A DNA stretch of 18,956 nt from Bacillota bacterium (GTDB lineage Bacteria > Bacillota_A > Clostridia > Lachnospirales > WQUN01), in contig WQTQ01000199.1 in assembly GCA_009786175.1 (NCBI GenBank), positions 1 through 18,956 on the forward strand, written 5' to 3'. Position numbers and translations under genes: made by a program. The notes under the pieces were generated by a model, which worked only from the letters and a program-made list of their open reading frames with translations, searched no databases and had not been told where the DNA came from. Below are positions 7,225 to 13,866 of the stretch, in pieces. Each line of letters opens with the position of its first letter. Within the stretch, counting starts at the first letter, position 1.

Positions 7225-7256
7225 AGCATATTTATAAAATTTATTTACGATGTACC

Positions 7257-7287
7257 AAAAAAAAGCCCCCATGATAGGGAGCTTTTG
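7257..7287 (-). terminator. Rho-independent terminator after the TIM-barrel gene
   Basis: On minus, AAAGCTCCC pairs with GGGGGCTTT around a TATCAT loop (one G-T wobble), followed directly by a long T-run. It lies 8 bases after the stop of the gene ending at 7295 and separates it from the ptb promoter. Confidence 0.88.
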
Positions 7288-7294
7288 TATATAT

Positions 7295-8149
7295 TTAATT
7301 TCCAAAGGCGGCTTGGTCGTTATTGGGGCTTGCGCGTTTATCTAGCTGCGGGAAACGGCCTTCCAATGCTGCAAAAGAAATTTCTACGTCTTCATGAACT
7401 TCTTTTTCGCTAAAGCAGCCTACCGCAACCATATCCTGCTTACGCAAGGCGTTCCAGCTAAATGTTAGGCCAACGTAAGGGGTTACACGGCCTGCGGCCA
7501 TTGGCTTAATTGTCATTACAGGCTTTTTGGCACCGTGAATAATACCCGCAATTGTCTCTATTTCAATTTGCATCAGGAAGCCCATACAATTAAAAATTTG
7601 GATGTATGTTTGCACATCATAGCCATTGTTGTCAGAAAAAGTAATAAGCTCCGGCATGTGGGCAGACAGGCCGGGAATAAGCCCTGCGTCCCTAATCATG
7701 GATGTGTAATCGTTAATGCGCGTAATTTCCCGTTTGTTTTTGTTAACTAATTCTTCCGCACTGGAATGGTGAATAAGGCAGAAAGTTGCGCCAGCCTTCG
7801 CGCATTGCTTTATTGTAGCCTCTGCCTCGCGGCGTGCATCGGGTGAATCGGACACATTTACAATTGGAGTGTCGATTCTGATAAGTTTTTTGCCGGTTTT
7901 GTCTTCTGCGTACTCTATTGCTTCGCGCATTAACGGATTACCGCCAATTGGCCCCATTATACTGTCGATGCCGTAGGAAAGATACGCTTCCAACTGCGGA
8001 AAAAAGTCTTCCGGCTTTGCGAAAGTCTCTTTTATCCGAGAATCCGCCGCCGGGCTTTGATGGCTCCAGCCAAGCATCCAGTTAGTGCCTATCAGCATAC
8101 GGGATACAGATACACCCGCCACTTCCGTTCTTGGAAATTGTTTGTTCAT
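7295..8149 (-). CDS. Aldo-keto-reductase-like TIM-barrel protein, function unknown
   Basis: 284 residues with the layout of a (beta/alpha)8 barrel. Late strands resemble aldo/keto reductases: MTIKPMAAGRVTPYVGLTFSWNAL, then AVGCFSEKEVHEDVEI, the place where reductases bind NADP phosphate. A middle strand ends CLIHHSS, like the reductase LLLHHPD strand. However, the reductase block DTAxxYG seems replaced by DSIMGPIGGN, so the catalytic Asp and Tyr are not evident. It may be a catalytically different or inactive barrel. AGGAG sits 7 bases before the ATG. It is monocistronic, with its own promoter and terminator, and lies upstream of but separate from the branched-chain operon. Confidence 0.75.
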   Translation of the reverse strand: MNKQFPRTEVAGVSVSRMLIGTNWMLGWSHQSPAADSRIKETFAKPEDFFPQLEAYLSYGIDSIMGPIGGNPLMREAIEYAEDKTGKKLIRIDTPIVNVSDSPDARREAEATIKQCAKAGATFCLIHHSSAEELVNKNKREITRINDYTSMIRDAGLIPGLSAHMPELITFSDNNGYDVQTYIQIFNCMGFLMQIEIETIAGIIHGAKKPVMTIKPMAAGRVTPYVGLTFSWNALRKQDMVAVGCFSEKEVHEDVEISFAALEGRFPQLDKRASPNNDQAAFGN

Positions 8150-8171
8150 ACCAACACTCCTAGTCTCTTTA

Positions 8172-8200
8172 ATACTAACTTGCTGCCATTGTGTTTACAA
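8172..8200 (-). promoter_or_regulatory. Probable promoter of the TIM-barrel gene, with an upstream inverted repeat
   Basis: On minus, TTGTAA (8195-8200) and TAGTAT (8172-8177) are spaced 17 bases apart; each matches consensus at four of six bases, so this is a moderate promoter. Overlapping its upstream edge, the inverted repeat AATTTTAA (8199-8206) and TTAAAATT (8214-8221) with a 7-base centre could be an operator or a weak transcript end for the gene that stops at 8222. Confidence 0.4.
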
Positions 8201-8221
8201 TTTTAACACGAAATTAAAATT

Positions 8222-8635
8222 TTACAATGATTTAAGCCCATCTTCTTTTTTTAGCAACTCTTCTTTTTGTATTGTCAGGCGCGCATACTCCTCACTTGGA
8301 TTGTTTGTATACTTTTCTGCAACTTGTTTTCTTGCTTCCTCACCAAGTTTTGATAATTGCTGCTCCAGCTCCTTTACAGAAATGCCCTTAAAAAGCATAT
8401 CCGCAAGCCACAACCTGTATTTGTTGGCTTTAGTGCTTGGACAGGTTTGGATTAGACTAATGAGATTTTTGAAGTCGAGAACTTCTGTAAAATGATACTT
8501 GCCGTTTGGGGATTCGAATTTCAAGTGGTGACTCACAGTCACCACTTCATTTTTTGCGATATTCTGCCTATATTTGAGCCGCTTCCAGTAACCCCTTGCG
8601 GTTTTATGGTCGCTGTCCGGTTGGTTCACTCCCAA
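8222..8635 (-). pseudogene. Truncated BRO-N (DinD-type phage antirepressor-like) protein
   Basis: The visible protein aligns in pattern with the middle of BRO-N/DinD-type proteins: DSDHKTARGYWKRLK, then EVVTVSHHLKFESPNGKYHFTEVLD, then LISLIQTCPSTKANKYRLWLADM. These correspond to the family blocks (S)D..KAR.YW..LK, LK....DGK...TDV.D and LI.S.PS.KAEPFK.WLA. The family normally has ~40 residues before DSD. Here the frame begins at a TTG at 8635 with no binding site, and the upstream bases are occupied by a toxin gene on the other strand. The C-terminus is also short, ending in a charged helical tail. This suggests a decapitated remnant of a phage or mobile-element gene, though a short functional form cannot be excluded. 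Confidence 0.6.
8523..8547. repeat. 11-bp perfect hairpin inside the BRO-N fragment
   Basis: AAGTGGTGACT (8523-8533) and AGTCACCACTT (8537-8547) pair perfectly around CAC. On plus the stem is followed by CATTTTTT, so it reads as a terminator-like structure antisense to the BRO-N frame and upstream of the plus-strand toxin gene. Confidence 0.6.
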
Positions 8636-8648
8636 AAGGGGTGTAGCT

Positions 8649-8726
8649 ATGGGCGTGTATGAGGTATTAACTCTGCTGATTTCATTTATTAGCTTGTACC
8701 TTGCATATCGTAGGTGTGTTTGTTGA
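8649..8726 (+). CDS. Putative holin-like type I toxin, 25 residues
   Basis: A very short gene missed by size filters. AAAAGGGG (8634-8641) lies 7 bases before the ATG. The peptide opens MGVYEVLTLLISF and ends LYLAYRRCVC. This closely follows the opening of the Firmicute putative holin-like toxin family (pattern M-S-x-Y-E-A-L-x-L-x-I-x-F, a single membrane helix with a basic tail). The family is usually ~30-35 residues; here the TGA at 8724-8726 cuts the tail to RRCVC. Downstream is the arrangement known for these loci: a 3' untranslated region overlapped by a convergent antisense RNA, with one terminator per strand. The product would insert in the membrane and depolarise the cell if not repressed. 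Its promoter was not resolved. Confidence 0.72.
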   Translation: MGVYEVLTLLISFISLYLAYRRCVC

Positions 8727-8744
8727 AAAACAAATGCACCGGAT

Positions 8745-8788
8745 AAAAAACGCAGAAATAGCCGTCCTCGGCAAAGGTAACGACTATT
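8745..8788 (-). terminator. Terminator hairpin of the antisense antitoxin RNA
   Basis: On minus, AATAGTCGT (8788-8780) pairs with ACGGCTATT (8765-8757) through one U-G wobble, with a CCT/AGG mini-stem inside the loop. Six bases later comes TTTTTT (8750-8745). On plus the same position would be a C-A mismatch, so the structure belongs to the minus transcript. Confidence 0.6.
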
Positions 8789-8875
8789 CGCATCAGAAAA
8801 CTCTGTAATTAATTAGACGTGAACCAGCCGACTTACGGTTGTAATTCTACAAAGTCAGTGGTTGCTCGCTGGCTT
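8745..8875 (-). ncRNA. Probable antisense antitoxin RNA of the type I module
   Basis: A predicted RNA of about 130 bases starting ~7 bases after the -10 box at 8882-8887 and ending at a terminator with its T-run at 8750-8745. It is fully complementary to the 3' untranslated part of the toxin transcript and is transcribed convergently to it. Boundaries are inferred from promoter and terminator positions only. No protein is predicted from it; an open frame across it (minus, to 8815) is antisense shadow. Confidence 0.62.
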
Positions 8876-8881
8876 TGTTTT
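8849..8881 (+). terminator. Terminator hairpin of the toxin transcript
   Basis: ACAAAGTCAG (8849-8858) pairs with CTGGCTTTGT (8869-8878) around a 10-base loop, and the run TTTT begins at 8878. The single wobble pair (T8855-G8872) pairs only in plus RNA and becomes A-C on minus, so this is the 3' end of the plus toxin message. Confidence 0.62.
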
Positions 8882-8911
8882 ACTATATCTTATTTGGTGG
8901 TAGTTAGTCAA
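8882..8911 (-). promoter_or_regulatory. Promoter of the antisense antitoxin RNA
   Basis: On minus, TTGACT (8906-8911) and TATAGT (8882-8887) are spaced 18 bases apart, each five of six to consensus. It is the best promoter in the island and points into the toxin 3' region, as expected for an abundant antitoxin RNA. Confidence 0.65.
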
Positions 8912-9105
8912 AAAATTTTTCGCAATTGTCAAACCAACTTTGTCAAAGTTTATTTTTGTATACAATACAAATCCTGGGGCATGACGATGGGGTCGCACAA
9001 ATCTGCAAGGCTGCTGTCCGCTATTGTACGTCTGTCATATATAATCACTCCGGTGAGTTTTATTGATGCAAATTTACCAGAGATGTAGTAATAGTTCAAA
9101 TTTTG
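8912..9105. other. Stretch without a convincing gene
   Basis: Between the antitoxin promoter and the hairpin after codY I see only short open frames on both strands without binding sites, for example a 47-codon minus frame ending near 8958. There is also a direct repeat TTTGACAA spaced six bases apart (minus) and a TTGTATACAA palindrome at 8956-8965. It may be residual mobile-element DNA. Confidence 0.4.
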
Positions 9106-9136
9106 TTGTCATTCCGGGCTTGTCCCGGAATGACAA
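9106..9136. repeat. 13-bp hairpin after codY, resembling a dispersed palindromic repeat
   Basis: TTGTCATTCCGGG (9106-9118) and CCCGGAATGACAA (9124-9136) pair perfectly around CTTGT. It ends 4 bases after the codY stop and may terminate the dprA-topA-codY transcript, although minus has no strong T-run (CAAAATTTG). The core GTCATTCCGGGCTTG is reminiscent of palindromic repeats dispersed in many bacterial genomes; copy number cannot be judged here. Confidence 0.7.
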
Positions 9137-9140
9137 TACA

Positions 9141-9779
9141 CTACAACTTCCCCAACTCCTCTACCAGCAGCAAATCCTTAACCTTAATAAACGTGCCCTT
9201 CATGCCAAGTGATCTTGTCTCAATAAGGCTTGCGCCTTCCAGCTTTTTAAGGGCTGCGGTTACAACGGAACGGGTAAAACCAAGCCTGTCTGCAATGTGA
9301 CCGGCCACTAACAGCCCTTCGTTTTTGCCACCCTGCTCCAATTCCTTTAAAATTTCTGTTGCCGCTTCAAGTTCGGAAAAAGAGAGGGTATTTATCAGGT
9401 TACGAACCCCTTCCCGCCGCCGCTGTTTATCTGCGATAAGCTTGGTATCCTGCTGCCGCAGCATAATTGTACATACTGAAATGGCGATGCCTAAAGCAAG
9501 GTTTTCTTCCTTGCTAAATGCATCGCCAAAACGGCATAGTGATATGTTTCCTATGACAGAATCCCCTGCCATAATTGGTAAGCCCAGGCAATGTTCTACA
9601 TCGCCGCTTTTTGTATTGTTTGGCTGTAAAAGTTCTACAACAACTTGGCTGCTTTGGTTTGTGACGGTTACTGCTGCATGTGTATGGGCGCGCAACAAAT
9701 CGCAGACATCCTCGCAGGCTGCCATGGTACGGCCTTGCAATAACTGATTAAGTTGGGCAACAAACAAGGAAATGTTCAT
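9141..9779 (-). CDS. codY: Global regulator CodY with a shortened GAF domain
   Basis: CodY is the GTP and branched-chain amino acid sensing regulator of Firmicutes. The C-terminal DNA-binding half is well conserved: SFSELEAATEIL, then the winged helix-turn-helix LLVAGHIADRLGFTRSVVTAALKKLE (about residues 156-181) and SLGMKGTFIKV. The N-terminal GAF domain is short. The protein is 212 residues against ~260 normally. The missing part falls between VTNQSSQVVVELL and HCLGLPIMAGDSVIG, the place of the Bacillus loop with Arg61, Met62, Met65, Phe71 and the Val96 region that holds isoleucine. The start is ATG 9779, with GAGGTG 6 bases upstream; a GTG at 9788 is possible but lacks a site. It lies 32 bases after topA, in the common dprA-topA-codY operon. 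Confidence 0.9.
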   Translation of the reverse strand: MNISLFVAQLNQLLQGRTMAACEDVCDLLRAHTHAAVTVTNQSSQVVVELLQPNNTKSGDVEHCLGLPIMAGDSVIGNISLCRFGDAFSKEENLALGIAISVCTIMLRQQDTKLIADKQRRREGVRNLINTLSFSELEAATEILKELEQGGKNEGLLVAGHIADRLGFTRSVVTAALKKLEGASLIETRSLGMKGTFIKVKDLLLVEELGKL

Positions 9780-9811
9780 AACAAACACCTCATGAAAATC
9801 TTTTCAATTAC

Positions 9812-11899
9812 CTATACATCCTCACCCTCTTGGGCTTCATATGCATAGGTACAGCCAGTACAGGCAACCAACCGCTTGGTACGCCCTTTTTCAACTAAAA
9901 ATTCGCCGCATTCCGGGCATTTTTCTCCGGTGGGCAGGTTCCAGGAAATAAAATCGCATTCCGGGGATTTATCGCAGCCGTAATATTTGCGGCCTTTTTT
10001 CGATTTTTTCACAACAACTTGGCCGTCGCACAATGGACACATTACCCCTGCTTCTTCAAACATGGGCTTAGCATTGCGGCACTCTGGGAAACCGGGACAG
10101 GCCAAAAATTTACCAAAACGGCCAAACTTTATTACCATGTTGCGCCCACACAGGTCGCATTGGATATCCGTTTCTTCATCTTTTATTTCTATATCGCCAA
10201 TTTTTTCTTCCGCTTCTTCAATTTGTTTTGCAAAACGCGGATAAAAATCGCGGAAAACATCTTTCCATTCCATTTCCCCATGCTCGACACTGTCCAATTC
10301 ATTTTCCATACGGGCGGTAAAGTCCACATCTACTATGCTTTCGAAGTATTCGGCCATTATCTCGTTGACAATTTCACCAAGTTCTGTTGGATACAGTACT
10401 TTATTTTCCTTGGTCACATAACCGCGGTTCATCAAAGTAGTAATTGTTTGGGCAAAAGTACCGGGGCGGCCAATGCCCAATTCTTCCATAGTGCGTACCA
10501 TGCTGCCTTCAGAGTATCGCGGCGGGGGCTGGGTGAAATGTTGTGCAGGCTTGTACTCCAACACCTTTAGCTTGTCGCCTACAGATAAGGCGGGCATGGT
10601 TACGTCTTTTTCAGAATCTTCGTTTTTGCTGTACACTGCAAGATAACCGTCAAATTTAAGCACAGAACCGCTTGCACGAAAGGTTACCACTCCGGCATTT
10701 ATTCCTATGGAAAGGGTATCATAAACAGCTTGGGGCATTTGACTTCCAATAAAACGCTCCCAGATTAATTTGTACAGTTTGTACTGTTCGCCGGAAAGAG
10801 AAGCTCTAATTGCTTCCGGCCTACGGGCAGCACTTGTGGGGCGGATGGCCTCGTGAGCGTCTTGGGTGCGGCCTCTGGATTTATATTCCGGCCTTTCGGC
10901 AGGCAGATAATCGGTGCCATAGTTTTTCAAAATTATATTTTTCGCGTCCTCGTAAGCTTCGTCAGAAATACGGGGTGAGTCTGTACGGATATAAGAAACC
11001 AGGCCTACAGTACCTTCGCCTTTAACATCTACACCTTCGTACAATTGCTGGGCAATGCGCATTGTGCGGCTTGTTGCGTAGCCAAATAATTTACTTGCTT
11101 CCTGCTGCAGCGTGCTGGTGGTAAAAGGCGCAGGCGGTTTTTTGTGGCGCGTTCCGTGTTTAACGTCCACTACTTCAAACTCACCTTTTTGTACGGCTTC
11201 CAAAACCGCATGAACGTCTTCCTCTGTTTTAAGCTCATTACCGCCGTTGCCGCTTACACTGTAACGGGCAGTAAGCTTGCCTTTGCCGCTTTTGGCAGAA
11301 ACCGGGGAAAGATCAACTTCCAAAGTCCAATATTCTTCCGGTATAAATTGCTCTATTTCTTCTTCCCTGTCACAAACCAATTTTAACACAACAGACTGCA
11401 CACGGCCCGCACTAAGCCCCTTTTTCACTTTTTTCCAAAGCAGCGGGCTAATTCGGTAGCCAACCATGCGATCCAGCACACGGCGGGCTTGTTGTGCATC
11501 CACCAAATCCATGTCTATTTGGCGGGCTTCTTTCAACGCCTTTTTTACGGCAGTTTGAGTTATTTCATTAAATACGATCCGCTCTGTGTTGGCTTCATCC
11601 AGCTTTAAAGCATGCAATAAATGCCAGCTTATGGCCTCACCTTCGCGGTCGGGGTCAGTTGCAAGATACACTTTTTTGGCCGTCTTTGCCTGTTTACGCA
11701 AATTAGCCAAAATATCGCCCTTACCGCGGATTGTAATGTACTTGGGCTCGTAGTCGTTGTCCACATCTACCCCAAAGCTGCTTTTGGGCAAATCACGGAC
11801 ATGACCTACACAAGCTTCTATTTTATAGTTACTGCCTAAAATTTTCTTAACTGTTTTAGCTTTGGACGGTGATTCCAAAATAATTAAATTTTTAGCCAT
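9812..11899 (-). CDS. topA: DNA topoisomerase I
   Basis: Type IA topoisomerase that relaxes negative supercoils. The Toprim domain has Glu9 in ILESPSKAKT and the acidic DxDxE motif ATDPDREGEA (Asp82, Asp84, Glu86). The catalytic tyrosine is Tyr303 in GLVSYIRTDSPRIS. The C-terminus has zinc-ribbon repeats: CDLC...CPGFPEC, CPLC...CDKSPEC, and CPEC...CTGC. The total of 695 residues is typical for Bacillus-type TopA. An open frame extends 29 codons upstream into dprA, but MAKNLIILESPSKAK is the family start. It is preceded by GAGG 7 bases before the ATG at 11899. It starts 20 bases after dprA. Confidence 0.97.
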   Translation of the reverse strand: MAKNLIILESPSKAKTVKKILGSNYKIEACVGHVRDLPKSSFGVDVDNDYEPKYITIRGKGDILANLRKQAKTAKKVYLATDPDREGEAISWHLLHALKLDEANTERIVFNEITQTAVKKALKEARQIDMDLVDAQQARRVLDRMVGYRISPLLWKKVKKGLSAGRVQSVVLKLVCDREEEIEQFIPEEYWTLEVDLSPVSAKSGKGKLTARYSVSGNGGNELKTEEDVHAVLEAVQKGEFEVVDVKHGTRHKKPPAPFTTSTLQQEASKLFGYATSRTMRIAQQLYEGVDVKGEGTVGLVSYIRTDSPRISDEAYEDAKNIILKNYGTDYLPAERPEYKSRGRTQDAHEAIRPTSAARRPEAIRASLSGEQYKLYKLIWERFIGSQMPQAVYDTLSIGINAGVVTFRASGSVLKFDGYLAVYSKNEDSEKDVTMPALSVGDKLKVLEYKPAQHFTQPPPRYSEGSMVRTMEELGIGRPGTFAQTITTLMNRGYVTKENKVLYPTELGEIVNEIMAEYFESIVDVDFTARMENELDSVEHGEMEWKDVFRDFYPRFAKQIEEAEEKIGDIEIKDEETDIQCDLCGRNMVIKFGRFGKFLACPGFPECRNAKPMFEEAGVMCPLCDGQVVVKKSKKGRKYYGCDKSPECDFISWNLPTGEKCPECGEFLVEKGRTKRLVACTGCTYAYEAQEGEDV

Positions 11900-11919
11900 A
11901 TTTTCGCCTCGTTTTTCAT

Positions 11920-13020
11920 TTAATTCCTTATATACCGTGCGCCGGGCAGCTTTTTCGCCAGGCCTTTTAATTCTAAGCCGGTGCATACAAGGTGCAGCCT
12001 GCCGATATCCATTGTTGTTACATCTGCCAACTTATCAAAACTTATTGGTTCTAACGACAACCTATCATACACTTGTTTTTCATCCGGCGCAAGGTTGCTT
12101 TTAGAATTTTTTGAATTTTGTGGCAAATTCTCCGCAATCGGCATGGGAGTAATGCCAAGTATGTTTAAAACATCTTCGTGGCATGAAACAGGAAACGCGC
12201 CGTCACGAATCAACTGGTTTGTGCCCTGGCTAAGTTTGCTTGAGATATTCCCCGGTACAGCCAAAACTTCCCGCCCTTGTTCTTGTGCCTGATCTACAGT
12301 GATTAGTGTACCGCTTTTAAGCCCGGCCTCCGTTACAATTATCCCACAGCTTAACCCGCTAATTATACGGTTACGCGCCGGGAAAAACGCTGGTGCCGGA
12401 CGCACACCGGGCGCGTATTCTGAAATTACACATCCATTTTTTACAATGGAATCCCGCAATTCCCTATTTTCGGCAGGGTAACAAATATCCACACCGCAGC
12501 CCAGTACGGCAATAGTCACTCCCCCACCCTGCAGTGCCCCGCGATGCGCCATACTGTCCACACCACGGGCCATACCGCTTACAATTACAACCCCTGCCGC
12601 GGCTAAAGGCTGAGCGAGCAAACGAGCAGTTAAAAGCCCATATTCCGAGCATTTTCGTGATCCTATTATTGCAACTTTATTAGTATTGTCCGGCGGAAGC
12701 GTTCCTATGAAAAAAATCCCTACAGGCGGGTCGGGTATTTCTTTTAAAAGAGAAGGGAACAGCGAATTTTCTCGTGAAATATACACTACCCCTTTAGACT
12801 GCATATTATCTAAAAATTCCTCTATGTATTTTAGATTTCTGTGCATAGAAATAAAATTAAACCCATGATGGGCCGCCCCCATTGCCTGCTGCAATTCATC
12901 AATAGGTGCCTTAAAAACAGCCCCTGCGCTGCCAAAAATTTCAAGCAGAGCATTGAGCTTGCGTGAGCCAACCTGATGTACCAAAGAAGAGAGCCACAGC
13001 ATGTATATGTCATCATACAT
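11920..13020 (-). CDS. dprA: DNA processing protein DprA (Smf)
   Basis: Loads RecA on incoming single-stranded DNA in transformation. The Rossmann-like core carries VAIIGSRKCSEYG, VSGMARGVDSMAH, GCGVDICYPAENREL, FPARNRIISGLS and EAGLKSGTLITVDQA, all DprA hallmarks. A helical N-terminal domain (residues 1-100) and a winged-helix C-terminus (from about residue 310) complete the usual three-part layout. The start is uncertain between ATG 13020 and TTG 13029; GGA-type sites favour neither strongly. It heads the dprA-topA-codY operon from a promoter that overlaps the divergent one at 13074-13079. The Bacillus genes trmFO, xerC and hslVU that lie between topA and codY are absent here. Confidence 0.95.
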   Translation of the reverse strand: MYDDIYMLWLSSLVHQVGSRKLNALLEIFGSAGAVFKAPIDELQQAMGAAHHGFNFISMHRNLKYIEEFLDNMQSKGVVYISRENSLFPSLLKEIPDPPVGIFFIGTLPPDNTNKVAIIGSRKCSEYGLLTARLLAQPLAAAGVVIVSGMARGVDSMAHRGALQGGGVTIAVLGCGVDICYPAENRELRDSIVKNGCVISEYAPGVRPAPAFFPARNRIISGLSCGIIVTEAGLKSGTLITVDQAQEQGREVLAVPGNISSKLSQGTNQLIRDGAFPVSCHEDVLNILGITPMPIAENLPQNSKNSKSNLAPDEKQVYDRLSLEPISFDKLADVTTMDIGRLHLVCTGLELKGLAKKLPGARYIRN

Positions 13021-13073
13021 TAAAAACAATCCATTCCGTAAAAATTGGGCACGTCAAGTCATGCCCCATGTGT

Positions 13074-13102
13074 TATAATACATCTATACCGATAATTGTA
13101 AA
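13074..13102. promoter_or_regulatory. Overlapping divergent promoters for dprA (minus) and the YdcF-like gene (plus)
   Basis: On plus, TGTTATAAT (13071-13079) is an exact extended -10 element, with no good -35. On minus, TTTACA (13097-13102) and TATTAT (13075-13080) are spaced 16 bases apart. The two -10 boxes share almost the same bases, so RNA polymerase can use only one direction at a time. Confidence 0.55.
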
Positions 13103-13114
13103 GAGGTTTTTGAA

Positions 13115-13849
13115 ATGTTTAACATAAAAAATTTTCTTTTTCTTGCAGGAACCGTATCATTAATTGCCACAATTCGTGGCGCGTTTTTAAGCGGCATACA
13201 TAACAATACCACGTTGTTCCTAATTGGAATAACATTGGCCTTGTGGGGCTATGGGTATTTTTTTGACCGTCTAAAAAAAATAAAATGGCTTACAATGGCC
13301 ATATTTACAACAATTGCTGTAACAATTATTTTCTCTGCAGCTTTATTTTTTTACGGCAGACAATCCACTTCTGTTTTTAACGAAGACGTTGCCATTGTTT
13401 TGGGCGCAGGCACCCGCAACGGCGAAATATTAAGCACCCTTGCCCGCCGGTTAGACGCGGCAGTGTCTTATCACCGGCAAAACCCGGGTGCATTAATTAT
13501 CGTTTCCGGCGGCCTTGGGCATAGGGAAGCTTTGACAGAAGCTTACGTAATGGCTCGGTATTTAACAGAGCGCGGCGTTTGCCCAAGCCGCATTTTATTG
13601 GATGAGTTGGCCTACTCCACATATTCCAATATGAGATATTCCAGAAAAATTATTGATGAATATTTCAACCACATCCCAAGTGTTGTTGTAATCACCAGCA
13701 ATTTTCACATGTACAGGTCTGTGCGGTTTGCCCGGCAAGTTGGATTGGATGCGAACATCTATCCGTCTACAGTGCCATGGTATGCCGTGCCTTTTGCGTA
13801 TTTAAGGGAAGTTGCGTCAGTTGTGAAAATGTGGTTGATTGGGCGGTAG
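13115..13849 (+). CDS. YdcF/SanA/ElyC-family membrane protein (DUF218)
   Basis: 244 residues. Three hydrophobic helices lie in the first ~80 residues (roughly 5-25, 32-50 and 57-78), followed by an extracytoplasmic DUF218 domain. Family signatures are DVAIVLGAGTRNGE, VSGGLGHREALTEA, an ELAYSTYSNM acidic block and VVVITSNFHMYRSVRFA. DUF218 proteins of this type are linked to envelope or peptidoglycan homeostasis, but the biochemical reaction is unknown. AGAGG lies 8 bases before the ATG. It is divergent from dprA and convergent with the TraX-like gene, with only 17 bases between their stops and no obvious terminator. Confidence 0.88.
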   Translation: MFNIKNFLFLAGTVSLIATIRGAFLSGIHNNTTLFLIGITLALWGYGYFFDRLKKIKWLTMAIFTTIAVTIIFSAALFFYGRQSTSVFNEDVAIVLGAGTRNGEILSTLARRLDAAVSYHRQNPGALIIVSGGLGHREALTEAYVMARYLTERGVCPSRILLDELAYSTYSNMRYSRKIIDEYFNHIPSVVVITSNFHMYRSVRFARQVGLDANIYPSTVPWYAVPFAYLREVASVVKMWLIGR

Positions 13850-13866
13850 AATACCGTGATTAGCTT

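Noticed and set aside
8636..8815. Upstream extension of the BRO-N frame on minus
   Set aside because: It runs antisense through the toxin gene and antitoxin RNA, has no start or BRO-like motif, and so is best taken as a shadow of the toxin locus.
8819..9088. 89-codon plus open frame
   Set aside because: It crosses the toxin terminator and the antitoxin promoter, has no binding site and no recognisable family.
8958..9131. 47-codon minus open frame (reads ...ADLCDPIVMPQDLYCIQK)
   Set aside because: It has no start codon with a binding site, begins inside the codY 3' hairpin and matches no family I know; it could be remnant coding DNA but is unsupported.
13850..13866. Terminator between the YdcF-like and TraX-like genes
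   Set aside because: The gap is only 17 bases with no hairpin; nothing supportable.
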